This document shows positions 45,201 through 51,224 of a DNA stretch of 64,000 nucleotides, in pieces. Origin of the DNA: an uncultured Coriobacteriaceae bacterium (GTDB lineage: Bacteria; Actinomycetota; Coriobacteriia; Coriobacteriales; Atopobiaceae); contig CADBCS010000007.1 in assembly GCA_902793195.1 (NCBI GenBank), positions 1 through 64,000 of the forward strand, given 5' to 3'. Both the position numbers and the translations under genes were made by a program. Below the pieces are notes generated by a model. The model had not been told where the DNA came from, made no database searches, and saw nothing but the letters and a program-made list of their open reading frames with translations. Every line of letters begins with the position of its first letter. Positions within the stretch are counted from its first letter, which is position 1.

Positions 45201-45483
45201 GCGGGGCGTTCACCAGACCTTCTGTGGCCTCATCGGACTGTGCCGCAGCCGATTCCTGCCCCTCGTCCGTTACCCCCAAGTCCGAGTCCACCTGTTCGGC
45301 CGCCTGCCCGCTGGTTGACTCCTCAGCCGTTTGCGCGGCAACGTCCTTGGAGGCAGCGTCGCCTACCTCGGCAACCGCCTGCATTGGCACGCCACTTGTC
45401 ACCATAACAAACGAGAGGAGAAAGGCCAAAGCCCTTCGTCCTCTCGCTGTTATGGCCCGAGGCTCTCGTTTCGATTCGCGCAT
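30244..45483 (-). CDS. Giant 5079-residue MBG-repeat adhesin
   Basis: One open frame of 15.2 kb. Residues 1-38 are a signal peptide (AVA|EV). An acidic Glu/Ala/Gln linker follows, then two copies of a module (about 145-260 and 310-435) containing EVAASY...I-I-DK-NEI-P. About 435-1450 are InlB-type (FVGW, FGGWY, LDGWY) repeats. About 1490-4990 are dozens of MBG-like domains (TYDGNEHKP, VTFTGKSG.., YDGTPL). The tail TASTGDAS, a hydrophobic helix and LRRRKK form an atypical sorting signal (about 5049-5079). Such proteins form long fibrous stalks for adhesion; the ligand is unknown. GGAGG precedes the ATG at 45483. It heads the 26 kb surface island and is divergent from a GGDEF gene. Confidence 0.9.
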   Translation of the reverse strand: MRESKREPRAITARGRRALAFLLSFVMVTSGVPMQAVAEVGDAASKDVAAQTAEESTSGQAAEQVDSDLGVTDEGQESAAAQSDEATEGLVNAPPEELSAEETVGTEQEPADAQQSGDEATSAEDQTNTEQQSFPEFSETVDVDGMQVRVTAPEGAYPASSKLDISGLPADQEKNMAAAVDAVRDAKREVAASYMIRVAIRDKENNEIAPMEGFTNAIAFLAQDYASDEYDVQVYTVSDDEESGVIQLDTMQDGGFTVVTPADAVVYCVQFTREAKEEAAQDSNKTPAEKEDPAATETDKMPAFAQQANLDGVQISVTADEGVFPEGARLDAKTVSAAAERKASNAVDEVRNTDQEVAASYVFDIKILDKNGNEIQPADDATVNVSFATAEVAKQELTTEVFHIDDETGVAEPLDVKEAGTTAKVVVDGFSIYVINFAADGTTVVSPTFATYEFYASENESVPVRSQKVKAGDDLYEPSTPTAPTGKKFVGWYVGNEKLNFTGEGKLNLTTLHVSTNGVVRVNAHYDTYRYVTFYDQDDNVFTRMSVVDGGTIAQSALPTFTPKLSTQTLVGWSTTKGGTTAATFPLTNIQADANYYPIIAQSHVLTFDANRLPNMKENASTGTKLLTVSYTPPQMIAPDGTTTEPSDPTCESSTYTFGGWYTNPECTTRFTFGQALSQDTTVYAKWTEGQAKYKVVVWKENIGVFYDDASRNTLTPSNYDYYRTYERTANVMDTVSLSSNDEAYDVETGYELAQSGNNVYGKPGSAKVMPDGSTVLNVYWNRQTVTSTFHKPTGYYLNDTDPVYYTNWVEDYTITGLYGQSFAMYKDTGNSKYANYDWPKKVTGRTLGTKKSGGYTYYGLTDRTSMRAYFNDSLSDKYYTDPYASTPAGNMYYVLQKADGSWPMPSEVSNPDSSNGSVIHAKTNSSGNATIYNSFANFNVVGYSQGSYKSTSTGRTPISDGGSVALNTQTLYLYNERIAYNVEFYNKNGQKNTSLSGSRLYGSSLADCANYALDNTNTERFVGWATNSGETSIDKAVDFSKLTVPDYTLAFYPIYATDQVNVKLKLAGTDADAAEVTLSDQQSKDFWPNVNTTIDMTLMNHATRPGYELDGWYTQDGVRWAESNLLAPDFCTKGANGQPKLNEPDAGYSSAYYTITLTARWHPVAQAQVVYTGDGATGIIDSDIYNLNGDVKVSPTHPTYGNKTFIGWRDLNGNMHRPGDTFTFDSKTLLNNEDKLELTAVYTAKDNPKTKVTYHANYSGSSATSSSDALEWNDALVLPSDTFTRNGYRINGWSTTAGATSPNTGFETGKTVGVSAMGATIDASTNTATIDLYATWEEAATLTFAPNNNAYGSVDKTSILVGKYTTDSVTVVATPADGYHLVNWTKDGTEVGTATTLTLTKPAGGWTNANYVAVFHKHEWSWAAGGNKVVATCRNSDDAHKGDTTVTLTLNVEDVTYLTPVSASVSNKSGMEETGTTVGEITFVSRGDTTYAESTTAPQLVGTYTAKVTVTENGHTYTAAKDFTIKPKEPSDTEKLTFDLANDTQTYDGNEHKPRVTNVKLGDIALEEGRGYRVEYVDNVDAGTATAKVILMGNFSGDDSKPFTINKADISPTIDVAPKAYDGNPVVPTISNNASNGRVTFYSYEKRNADGSWSTYSGTPTDAGTYRVTATIEETDNYNGATTNTKEFTISKANPTVTAPEPEPGLTYNKQPQALVKAGSTTGGTMQYSLDGTTWSTDVPKATDKGTYTVHYRVVGDENYNGVDAKSFQVEIRPRELTKDVDYDFETGVTLSPTEFTYNGQSQKPTVTVKLKDGTVLTEGVDFTMTYSSDTTNVGEKDATVNFTGNYGGTVVDKTYKINPKPLTQSDVTFTGNTFTYDGGEHGPAIVVTDGTVTLTKGKDYLVQNGTATDVNPAGSPYTVTVTGMGNYTGTVTGTYSINKYAIDPTKLTDAQKPTAKTLTYNGADQALVDAPTSVPAGYTMQYSLDGTNWSAELPKGKDAGTYNVHVKYKGDDNHADVLLGSAIPVTIGKKVVTITPQAGQTKVFDTSDPATFTYEQDGVVSGDTLNGKLKRAAGEGVGTYAFDISEFTATGANPNYDVKLAASAPTFSITKADQAAPATPILTATPNSVTVTNGKKGVTYTLYDKDGNPVAGKVTTPNADGSFTLSGLNPAEQYTVKAQIAADDNHNASKVSEASITTPKEGQSAPTPSLKNGASSVTATDGIIGNVDGTMEYSTNGGETWVPVPDGNTEIGGLAAGEVLVRRKGDGTKDPSPVAKVMVTFKLTGKVTWNYSYTYVDPDSGKEKTVTVDDTPEQRSKYARVELYNGANPIAGKSKVVDVSASASGATAETTYDFDDLPTADDAGNRINYHAEVTPLMSAGDTAAATGYSVNYIDAMHLQAEISFGQECFDAPWKVTVNSIDAPNGAKPDAVFVKVLYGTTAAGVDGGTYDGYDIIVQQSAGNGSTCTLVQQQDGSYVATGSFPVWKWQPGQTGEARKSYYHRILVTGYIANGTFFSLDNVISPKADAMVYTGSAASRTMEVTISEISVPSVEFDPNGGTIQNGYIVVPKGGTVTAAQINAKVPVWEGHTFDAWYTEPKGGSKQSAGITNIQGKQTLYAHWKMVIDPTKNAPTAKDLTYNSQAQELVNAPSELPAGCKKIQYSLDGTNWTDDLPKAVDAGTYTVKVRYVGDGAHADADGADIKVTIKPKPLTSEDVVATGMGTSLIYSGTAQGPTVSVKDGTTTLAEGTSTEPKDYVLSNTTATTAGSYAVTVTGQGNYTGSVQVPYTIAPYELGASDRLEIGNVTNYVYNGTDQRPSNVTVSLNGTALREGADFEIAYPAESVNAGNYEITVTLKNNYKGTAKKGYKITPKPLTADMVVDAPNTFVFSGQPQGPAITIKDGTTTLTKDADYLLTGETAVGVGDGYKAVVTGTGNYMGRVEKPFSITPYVLGEDDKVEIIFDGGDGSDEFTYNRADQRPDASKISVKITKADGTEVTLGADALNVKYLKADGTQITTDNGSTDAGTYQVQVELKSTSGYSGSAARGYVINPKPITAADVQFDGPEGFEYTYATQTGGDGMPQGPNETVTSLLSTSTNPTTLVKNQDYTVADAPKYDAGSYTMLVKGTGNFCGEVTKPYTIRKAQTKESDLTDANKPTVNKTDGKDGLVYNADEQVLVSNPTTMPKGYVEVLYSTDGGTTWTTEPKGTDVGVYTVQVKYVGDKNHEDFTIDPLTAKIVKRPVTITGESATKTYNGKVQKLESFSANVSTGAGDNEGFANSDHHESNLSYLASGTAKGEYEGAFTPTAATAVKIVDGTGTDVSGNYDVTLLAGKLTITATAVTDDGTIDEKGTGTSDGNTVVEVEGNQGDDAPTYDAQPHKPVVVDKQVTDENGNPKTLEEGTDYDVTYYKASDIDSDGNPVAGATSVTPEEAGEKVAVVTLKGNYSGTIKVRVDVKKRPVTFTGQTAERTYTGKEQEITGITVSTGENQGLVSGHTHNLTYSAKGTNKGEYNGAFAYKDATAVVIKDASGADVTANYDITPGTTTVGKLTIKATNVDGNNDGTADNLTDENGNTVTDNGKPVHVVDLTGSDGTNAPVYDDQDHKPTVKDNGYVNPISGEREPKTLVENTDYTVKYYEANPDGTPDMGKEITTDPAKVAGDKVAVVTFTGNYEGSLTVPVDVRKRPVTFTGKTVVAHFDTQAHSMADRIARILSGNIPYASITPDDATADEATRKMTYVVEGLVDTHTTKNSGGTDTVAYDIKDVELPSGTNGGYPIEAGVYEAEFQNADGIAIYRADGTTNVTANYDIKLTTGTYTVLQSELHNNGEGWGVIPPNPSETLTIASKVIHVYGKTLDGTADAAADVYDGTAKEPIVKDEQEDHSAITLEKGTGYDIAYYAPADVTFVRDDELGTDTKPLIKEGARQLTPEEAGEKIAVVTLKGNLAGTITAHMDVKQRPVSFTGKSDTKAYNGQKQSVTGYDASTGENEGLLTGEEFDHTTKNKNNNDVDSIEAIAEGTNASAMPYAGTITAADDVKVYDASGADVTRNYAITTAPGTLTIKTAKVTDGGNGNGVKADDDGNPIDANGNTTADPTKYVKVVDVRGKDGNDAPIYDGTPKTPEVYDYQNKDSEGNPKKLEEGKDYEVKYYKAEDIDENGKPKPGASETNPTDAGDKVAVVTLTGDYEGTVNTPADVRKRPAVFTGDSKSYSYDGKKHVIETLTVKDMELVEGHTYNIRYLAEGTEKGEYKGNFVKFNNRAEPTVIFDGDPTTDDPDISSNSIFDANGTDVTANYSISFALGTLSIGATKVSDNGNGEGVEVNDEGEPVVGPDGKPVVRVNVTVGYDDTKTPVYDGEDHTPTVHDVQGNKNLTEGTDYTVTYYEPQRNGDGTVKTDEKGRPIPNEDKPLSAADAGTGNDGDKVAVVEFIKDYTGEVTIGTNVLKRPVTFTGKSGEKSYTGTQQTIEGYDVNAGTNEGLLTAEKFGHNTEVGGKDTVVASASGTKLGSYEGTITAATGVTIMDKGGVDVTKNYAITTAPGTLTIKAAKVTDGGNGNGVKAGDDGNPIDENGNTTTDPTKYVKVVDVRGKDGDNAPYYDGTPKVPEVYDYQNKDSEGNPKKLEEGKDYTVTYYEANPDGTPDINKPTNPTDAGEKVAVVTLTGDYEGTVNVPMDVEKQPLHVTTGSATKEYDGTPLTNGDVALKGIVAGETVEVQVTGTQTEIGKSENGYSVIFADGEHVDYVATKSANSSSSAQSTTSEATTKPASNSVATQSANAEEPGLLQAMARVFAPKVAYADENKSLADPGKATAKSSNYTVNASEGAGTLEVTAISAGNKSGLPGEGKRIVVQPISTGDTKKTGPDSKTNDSGTYTGKPVNGPELYDTQTKDENGNPKKLVEGTDYTVTYYDEDGNPVDGKPTDAGKYRMVVTYQGMYSGTYEASVTIAKAKLTVTTPSAKKAYDGTALTTGSKDASIKGFVNNEKAPFSVTGSQTKVGSSKNTYKIDWESSEATAKQKNYQVSEKLGTLTVTAASNNPKNTSTTGTSTGVTTTRQATASTGDASMAVMPFLVSAAAAIVAGLRRRKK
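31500..33400 (-). repeat. Long near-identical repeats inside the giant adhesin gene
   Basis: The stretch at about 31500-31960 recurs nearly unchanged at about 32928-33390, an offset of about 1428 bp (476 codons). The shared protein text includes YVKVVDVRGKDG and EVYDYQNKDSEGNPKKLEEG. Partly similar units continue to about 35500. This is recent duplication within the MBG array and allows length variation by recombination. Confidence 0.75.
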
Positions 45484-45830
45484 GATTGACCTCCGCCCTT
45501 TAAATTTTTACATTTGTTTTAATAATACATCTGTTTCTTGGGACCAACGGATTGGGCTGTGGCTATATTTATTTATTGATATAAAGTTGAGCTTCACCTT
45601 CCGTTGGCGGGCGTAAACCTACCGTCTGCAGTGCCTTTGGCGGCAAGCACGGGACACAGGCATCTTCCAACCACAAAACCAGCAAAGGGTTTCGATTTCG
45701 ATGCGTACCGCGCGGGCGACGTTCTCCCCTCTTTCTGTCAACCTCGTCGATGCCCGCGTGCACCACGTATAGTCTTCGGGTAATGTATTTGGTGCAGAGC
45801 AGCACAGTCCATGCACGGAGGCGTGACCCC
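45484..45830. other. Divergent intergenic region, AT-rich
   Basis: This stretch lies between the giant adhesin (minus) and the double-sensor GGDEF gene (plus). 45500-45585 is strongly AT-rich. On the minus strand TTGGTC (45542-45547) and TATTAA, 17 bp apart, could be the adhesin promoter. No convincing promoter is seen near the plus-strand gene. No small gene or RNA is recognised. Confidence 0.4.
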
Positions 45831-48656
45831 ATGAGAAGAAGGATCGGCACCGGCACCATAATTGCGTTCGCCGTGCTGCTTTTGGTCGTTCTTGTTATGG
45901 ACATCGGACTGATGTTCAGCCAGATTCGACAGCGAACGAGGGATGCGGGAATCTCCCGACTGCAAAACACCAGCAGGGAGCTGGAAGAGTCCATCGAGAG
46001 CGGCGAGCGCCTTACCATGGGCATCGCAATAGAATCGAGAGAGGTCCTCGACGACAGAGAGGCACTGAGGAAGTTTCTCCACAACAAGAAGGAACAGGTC
46101 GCAACAGGCGAGTCGGGCGCCTTTAACGTGTATGCCGCCGGAAGCGACTGGTGGATCATCCCGGACTTCGACTCCCCACCCGACTACGTGGCTCAGGAAC
46201 GCACCTGGTACAAGGGCGCCATTCGCAACGCTGGCGCGGTCTATGTGTCATCCCCCTATCAGGATGCGATGACAGGAGACATCTGCTATACGGTCTCGGT
46301 GATGCTCGGGGACGGCAAGACGGTAATTGCCGTGGACTTTGCCATGGACACCATCCAATCCTACGTCGATCAGATTCTTGACGGGGGAATCAACCGTGCG
46401 GCAATCGTCACGGACGACGGAACCATTGCCGGATGCTCCCAAAAGAACCTAATTGGCGAACAGCTGACGGACGTCCTACCCGAACTCGCGGGGGTCTGGT
46501 CGTTATCCAAGAGTGGGGACGAGGTCGTTTCGACGCGGATACAGTCCGACTTCCTGTACAACAACCTGCTTGCGGCGAGGGCGGGCAACGGATGGATCCT
46601 CATCATCAGCGTTAACGACTGGGAGCTCTATCAAGAGTCATACATACAGCTCATTGTTACCATCGTCTTGCTGCTCGCATTTGTCGTAACCGTAACCCTC
46701 GTGTTCCTCGTGTCCAAGAGGCGCCAAAGGAGGGAGGGCGAGGACGCACTGCAAAGGAAGCGGTATCACGAGAGCCGCAAGAGGACGGCGGGCGGCGGAG
46801 TCATCAGACAGTATCGCAACCGCATCCTCGCGTTTATGATCGTCGTCATGCTGTTGAGCCTCTACACGATCGTCTCGGCCACCTATAGCTGGGGCAACGC
46901 CCAAATGCAGAGCGAAGCCGAGAAATACGAGCACGACCTCTCGAGGTGGATTGAAAAGCAGAAGAGCATACTCGACATGTTTGTGGGCACCATCTCCTCG
47001 AATCCGGACATGCTGAAAGACTACGAGGGAACTGTTTCCTACTTGGACAACATCACCAGGCAGTTCCCAGAGATTTCCGCGAGCTATATGTCACACCCCA
47101 ACCTAAAGCCGTCGGTGTACATGAACAACGGCTGGGAACCAACCGCCAACTGGGTCGTTGAGGAGAGGCCCTGGTGGAGCGGCACCCTGGAGTCCAAGAC
47201 GGGCTGGTGCATAACCGCACCGTATTACGACACACGTACCGGCGAGTACTGCGTGACGATTTGCGAGCAGGTGCACGACGCGAAGACCGGAGAGTTCCTC
47301 GGTGTCTTTGGACTCGACTATTACATAGACAGTCTGACGGCGATCATGGGGAACAGCTACAACAGCGACGGATATGCGTTCCTGGTGGACACCGAGGGGT
47401 ACATCATCAACCACCCGTACGGAACGTACCTGATCTCGCAGGATTCGAAAACCAGCGTGCTGGAACTCCCCTATGGATCGGTGCAGGCAGACGGAAAGGA
47501 CACAAAGCTCATCTGGGACTACGACGGTTCGCTCAAGGTCCTGCTGGCAACCGTCAACGACACGTCCCGGTTCTCCATCTACATTGTGTCGGACGCGCGG
47601 CTGATCTATGGTCGCGTACTTATATATGGCTCCACCTACCTGATCGCGTTCCTCGCGTGCATCGTCGCGGTGTATCGACTCCTCTCGGAGATGATCGCGT
47701 GGCAGGACGAGGCAAATCGAAGGCTCGAGAGGGCCGCCCAGACGGATGCGATGACCGGCCTCTTGAACAAGGCGTCGGCGGAGGAGGCCATCTCCCATGC
47801 GGTGAAAAAGGGCGTGGGCGCGCTGATGGTCGTCGACCTGGACAACTTCAAGCCGGTCAACGACCTATATGGCCACGAGATGGGTGACCGAGTACTCATA
47901 CGGTTCGCCGAGCTCATTCAATCGGCCATCCGAGACGGCGACATTGCCGGGCGCATTGGAGGCGACGAGTTCGCCGTGTTCTGCGAGGGACTGACCGACG
48001 AGAAGACAATCGCAAAGAAGTGCGACTTCCTCAACCGCGAGATCGTGGCGTCCGCCGAGGAGTACATGGGCAGTGACATGGGAATCCCGCTCGGATGCTC
48101 CATGGGCGTGACGCTGGTGCCCAAGGACGGACGTGAGTACGACATGCTCTTTGCGAAGGCAGATCTGGCCCTTCACCATGCCAAGCGGGGCAGCAAGCAC
48201 GGCGTCCGAATCCATCAGGACCAGGAGACGGAACGCCCGGAGGAGAGCAAGGGCGACCTGTCCAACCTGCGGATGATCTTTGGGGAGCGCAACCCAAGGA
48301 AGACCGCGCTGGTCGCGGAGAGGGAGCTGTTCCAGGACATCTACCAGTCCATGGTGAGGCTCGCCTCTGCCAACGGTTGGAATCTGCATCTAGTCGAATT
48401 CACCCTGCATAGGGAGGAGCCCAACAGCGAGGAGGGAATCTCTGGCTGTACGGACCGGTTTGTCGAGCTTTCGGCCGGCCTGCTCCGAAACAGCGACATT
48501 ATCCTCAAGTACAACAACAGTCAGGTTGTCTTCCTGCTCATGGAACCGGAGAACGGCGACCACATGGTCCCCATCAACAGGGTGCTTGGCGCATGGGAGC
48601 GCGACGGCGTGCCCGGAATCACCATCAGCTACCAGCAGGAACAGGTCAACGACTGA
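45831..48656 (+). CDS. Diguanylate cyclase with two tandem extracellular sensor domains
   Basis: A 941-residue membrane protein. Order: membrane helix (about 8-28), dCache-like sensor (WYKGAIRNAGAVYVSSPYQD), helix (about 270-295), basic linker, helix (about 327-350), second dCache-like sensor (WWSGTLESKTGWCITAPYYD), helix (about 590-610), GGDEF domain with intact GGDEF at 710-714, and a C-terminal domain of about 130 residues. That last domain (RNSDIILKYNNSQVVFLL) looks like a GGDEF fold that has lost the motif. The GGDEF domain makes cyclic-di-GMP from GTP. Two complete sensor halves in one chain suggest fusion of two receptor genes. The ATG at 45831 has GGAGG about 9 nt upstream. Confidence 0.88.
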   Translation: MRRRIGTGTIIAFAVLLLVVLVMDIGLMFSQIRQRTRDAGISRLQNTSRELEESIESGERLTMGIAIESREVLDDREALRKFLHNKKEQVATGESGAFNVYAAGSDWWIIPDFDSPPDYVAQERTWYKGAIRNAGAVYVSSPYQDAMTGDICYTVSVMLGDGKTVIAVDFAMDTIQSYVDQILDGGINRAAIVTDDGTIAGCSQKNLIGEQLTDVLPELAGVWSLSKSGDEVVSTRIQSDFLYNNLLAARAGNGWILIISVNDWELYQESYIQLIVTIVLLLAFVVTVTLVFLVSKRRQRREGEDALQRKRYHESRKRTAGGGVIRQYRNRILAFMIVVMLLSLYTIVSATYSWGNAQMQSEAEKYEHDLSRWIEKQKSILDMFVGTISSNPDMLKDYEGTVSYLDNITRQFPEISASYMSHPNLKPSVYMNNGWEPTANWVVEERPWWSGTLESKTGWCITAPYYDTRTGEYCVTICEQVHDAKTGEFLGVFGLDYYIDSLTAIMGNSYNSDGYAFLVDTEGYIINHPYGTYLISQDSKTSVLELPYGSVQADGKDTKLIWDYDGSLKVLLATVNDTSRFSIYIVSDARLIYGRVLIYGSTYLIAFLACIVAVYRLLSEMIAWQDEANRRLERAAQTDAMTGLLNKASAEEAISHAVKKGVGALMVVDLDNFKPVNDLYGHEMGDRVLIRFAELIQSAIRDGDIAGRIGGDEFAVFCEGLTDEKTIAKKCDFLNREIVASAEEYMGSDMGIPLGCSMGVTLVPKDGREYDMLFAKADLALHHAKRGSKHGVRIHQDQETERPEESKGDLSNLRMIFGERNPRKTALVAERELFQDIYQSMVRLASANGWNLHLVEFTLHREEPNSEEGISGCTDRFVELSAGLLRNSDIILKYNNSQVVFLLMEPENGDHMVPINRVLGAWERDGVPGITISYQQEQVND

Positions 48657-48657
48657 C

Positions 48658-48687
48658 GGCATCTTGCCCGAGTGCGGGCAAGATGCC
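48658..48687. terminator. Terminator between convergent genes
   Basis: A perfect 13-bp stem (GGCATCTTGCCCG at 48658-48670 with 48675-48687) and a 4-nt loop AGTG, followed by GTTGCGTTT. It starts two bases after the GGDEF gene stop and lies before the convergent HAD gene. Confidence 0.85.
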
Positions 48688-48743
48688 GTTGCGTTTGAGT
48701 TGTGGCCACGTCTTGGAGGGGCGAAACCGTACCCTCGCTCCGC

Positions 48744-49601
48744 CTACTGGCGCATGAATGCCGGCAGTATGTCCTCGGTACCCTGCTCGTTGCACTGGCG
48801 TGCGGCCTCGGCTATCTGCTCGAGCGCTATGGCCACGCCATCGTCGGCAGAGGCGCCCACTTGCCAGCGTGCTGCCGCCTTGGCGTTATCGTTGGCATTG
48901 GCCATGGCGCAGGAGTTTGTAACGTAGGAGAGCATGGAAAGGTCGTTGTCCGCATCGCCAAACACGCAGACCTCATCCTTCGAGAGCCCAAGCGTGCGCA
49001 TGAGCTGCTTTACCCCCTCCACCTTAGACCATCCCTTAATGGCGACGTCCATCCAACAGACCACGGTATTGGGGAAGTCGAACTCGGGGCAGGCCTCTCG
49101 CAGCTCCGCCTGCAGAGCCTCGAGCTGGTCCTGGCCACTAACGCAAATGACACCCGCCTTTGCCACGGGATAGACGGGCAGCTGCTCGTGCCACCTCCCG
49201 CCCGAGATGAAGGCGCGGTCGTACATGGAGCCCATCTCCTCGCGAGAGATGCCCACCCAGTCGCCAAGGCCGTCGGCGCGATACGTAACGAAGGCGCAGC
49301 CAGGCCTCACCCGTACTATGCGCTCGGCGCGGCGCAGCGGCTCCTCGTCGAGGCTGCGCTCAAAGACGAGCGACCTGAGGTAGTAGACCTTCTGGCCGTT
49401 TACCGCAACGGCAGTGTTGTAGCAGCTACGATCCCCGCCAAAGAAGCTTGCGAGCTCTGCACGGTCACGACCGGTCGCCGGGCCAAAGTCCACGCCCTGC
49501 TCCTGGCAGGCGTGGATGGCGTCTAAGGTACGCTGCGAGACGCGCTCCCGACCAAAGGGGATGAGCGTGTTGTCCATATCCGAGAGCGCGAGCTTAATCA
49601 T
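48744..49601 (-). CDS. Cof-type HAD phosphatase
   Basis: A 285-residue cytoplasmic HAD hydrolase. Motif I is DMDNT near the N-terminus (nucleophile and acid/base Asp), motif II TGR-, and motif III/IV K-GWSK...VCVFGDADNDLSML. A large C2-type cap lies between, as in Cof/YbiV-like sugar-phosphate phosphatases. Substrate cannot be inferred. The ATG at 49601 has GAAGGG 8 nt upstream and puts motif I at the usual distance from the N-terminus; longer in-frame starts add an unrelated leader. It is convergent with the GGDEF gene and stands alone. Confidence 0.85.
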   Translation of the reverse strand: MIKLALSDMDNTLIPFGRERVSQRTLDAIHACQEQGVDFGPATGRDRAELASFFGGDRSCYNTAVAVNGQKVYYLRSLVFERSLDEEPLRRAERIVRVRPGCAFVTYRADGLGDWVGISREEMGSMYDRAFISGGRWHEQLPVYPVAKAGVICVSGQDQLEALQAELREACPEFDFPNTVVCWMDVAIKGWSKVEGVKQLMRTLGLSKDEVCVFGDADNDLSMLSYVTNSCAMANANDNAKAAARWQVGASADDGVAIALEQIAEAARQCNEQGTEDILPAFMRQ

Positions 49602-49846
49602 GGGAAGTCCCTTCGGTCGAGGGTCCTGCATTGTCACTTGCCTAAGCGTAATACAGAACAGCCACATTGGACAGGTCACTGACGGGGGCGGTCGCCCCCT
49701 TTCACCCAACAGGTGCGTAAAACCTCACCAACCATCTTTGCGCTGCTGTGCCGACGCAAACAGCCATGCCGCCGAATACGGATCGGTGCCCCGCGAGCGC
49801 GGTGATACCTTCAACACGTGTCCAACAAGCGTGCGGAGGGAGCAAC
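49602..49846. other. Intergenic region between divergent HAD genes
   Basis: These 245 bases hold the start regions of two divergent genes. No small gene is supported, and no clear promoter pair stands out. Confidence 0.35.
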
Positions 49847-51133
49847 ATGCATAAAGTAAGTAAGCGGCCCATTTGGAAGATGGCACTGGCCATAATCTTT
49901 GCCTGCGCATTTGCCCTTGCTGGGTGCGCCGGCACTGGCGGAAGCGTCTCCGGTGCCTCCACCGAGAGCACGGCCAACGTGGAGCAGACGACTGCCGAGC
50001 AAGGCGAGCAGGCAATCACCGAGTCCGCGGACGCAGCTAACGAGGCCACCGCCTTCCCCTCCTGGAACAAGGACTCCGAGTCGCTCAAGGCCCTCGTTGA
50101 CTACGTGAACAGCGTTACGGACGAGTCGAGTCCCGACTACGTCGACCCAAAGGATCGCATTGCCACCTTCGACATGGACGGCACGATCATCGGCGAGAAG
50201 GCTCCCCACTACCTCGACTACTGCCTGCTGCTCCACCGCGTTCTCGACAACCCCAGCTACAACGAGCCAGAGTACAAGCCCTCCGAGGAGACGGTCAAGA
50301 TCTGCCAAGGAATTCGCGACACCATCAACTCAGGCGGAAAGCTAACCGACCAGCAAAAGAAGGACAAGGCACGCCTCATCGCCTCCGAGTTCGCCGGTCT
50401 CACCCCCGAGCAGTACCAAGAGTTCGCACGCAACTTCCTGCAGTCGGTAGACGCCGTGGGCTTCGACGGCATGAAGTACAGCAAGTCCTTCTACAAGCCC
50501 ATGCTCGAGGTCATTCGCTATCTGCAGGCCAACGACTTCGACGTGTGGATGGTCAGCGCCTGCGAGCGCGAATTCGTGCGCGCAGCCGTGCCTCTGGAGA
50601 TTGACATCGCGCCCGACCGCATCATCGGCACCGACGTGGCGTATGCCTCCACCAACCAGGGCGATGCGGAATACAACAAGTACAACATGACGCAGGAAGA
50701 CATAGTCGTGCTCTCCGAGCCCAAGGGGCAGGAGACCGCCGAGGCCGGCAAGCCCATCGCCATCGCTCGCGAGATTGGCAAGCGACCGATACTGGCCTTT
50801 GGCAACAGCTCGGGCGACTACTCCATGCTCAACTACGCCAAGTCCAACCCCGACCACAAGGGAATGGGCGTGCTGGTGCTCTGCGACGACCTCGATCGCG
50901 AATACGGTGATGCGGAGCGCGCAAAGGAGCAGACAGAGGAGGCCAACAAGGAAGGGTGGGTCCTCTTCCATATGTCGCCCGTGGATTGGGCCACCATCTA
51001 CGGCGAGGGCGTAACGAAGACCCAGCTGCCCGGCGCCAGCACGGAAAAGAAGGACGCCGACAAGAGCGAGACGGCCAGCAAGCCCGAGACAAACCAAGGC
51101 GAGGAGCAAGAGGAGCTCGCCGCAGCGGCATAG
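49847..51133 (+). CDS. HAD-superfamily phosphatase lipoprotein
   Basis: A 428-residue predicted lipoprotein. The lipobox LAGC puts the lipidated Cys at 27, so the enzyme should face outward. After a Ser/Thr/Glu linker the HAD domain shows motif I FDMDGT, a helical cap, a motif II-like VSAC, Lys-containing segments and motif IV-like GNSSGDYSML. It resembles phosphoserine-phosphatase-like HAD proteins. A Glu/Lys-rich tail ends the protein. Extracellular HAD phosphatases are uncommon. The ATG at 49847 has GGAGGGAG upstream and places the signal peptide correctly; an earlier in-frame start does not. Confidence 0.85.
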   Translation: MHKVSKRPIWKMALAIIFACAFALAGCAGTGGSVSGASTESTANVEQTTAEQGEQAITESADAANEATAFPSWNKDSESLKALVDYVNSVTDESSPDYVDPKDRIATFDMDGTIIGEKAPHYLDYCLLLHRVLDNPSYNEPEYKPSEETVKICQGIRDTINSGGKLTDQQKKDKARLIASEFAGLTPEQYQEFARNFLQSVDAVGFDGMKYSKSFYKPMLEVIRYLQANDFDVWMVSACEREFVRAAVPLEIDIAPDRIIGTDVAYASTNQGDAEYNKYNMTQEDIVVLSEPKGQETAEAGKPIAIAREIGKRPILAFGNSSGDYSMLNYAKSNPDHKGMGVLVLCDDLDREYGDAERAKEQTEEANKEGWVLFHMSPVDWATIYGEGVTKTQLPGASTEKKDADKSETASKPETNQGEEQEELAAAA

Positions 51134-51156
51134 CCAACAGTCAGCTCGCGAACGGG

Positions 51157-51195
51157 TGCCGCCGCCTAGCCGTCGACAACGGCAAGGCGGCGGCA
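51157..51195. terminator. Hairpin between convergent genes
   Basis: An 11-bp stem (51157-51167 with 51185-51195) encloses a second 5-bp stem (GCCGT/ACGGC). It lies between the HAD lipoprotein and the convergent HD-GYP gene. No strong T-run follows, so it may be a weak or bidirectional terminator. Confidence 0.6.
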
Positions 51196-51224
51196 TTATG
51201 CTGTGCGTTGGGGTCGTTGACGTC

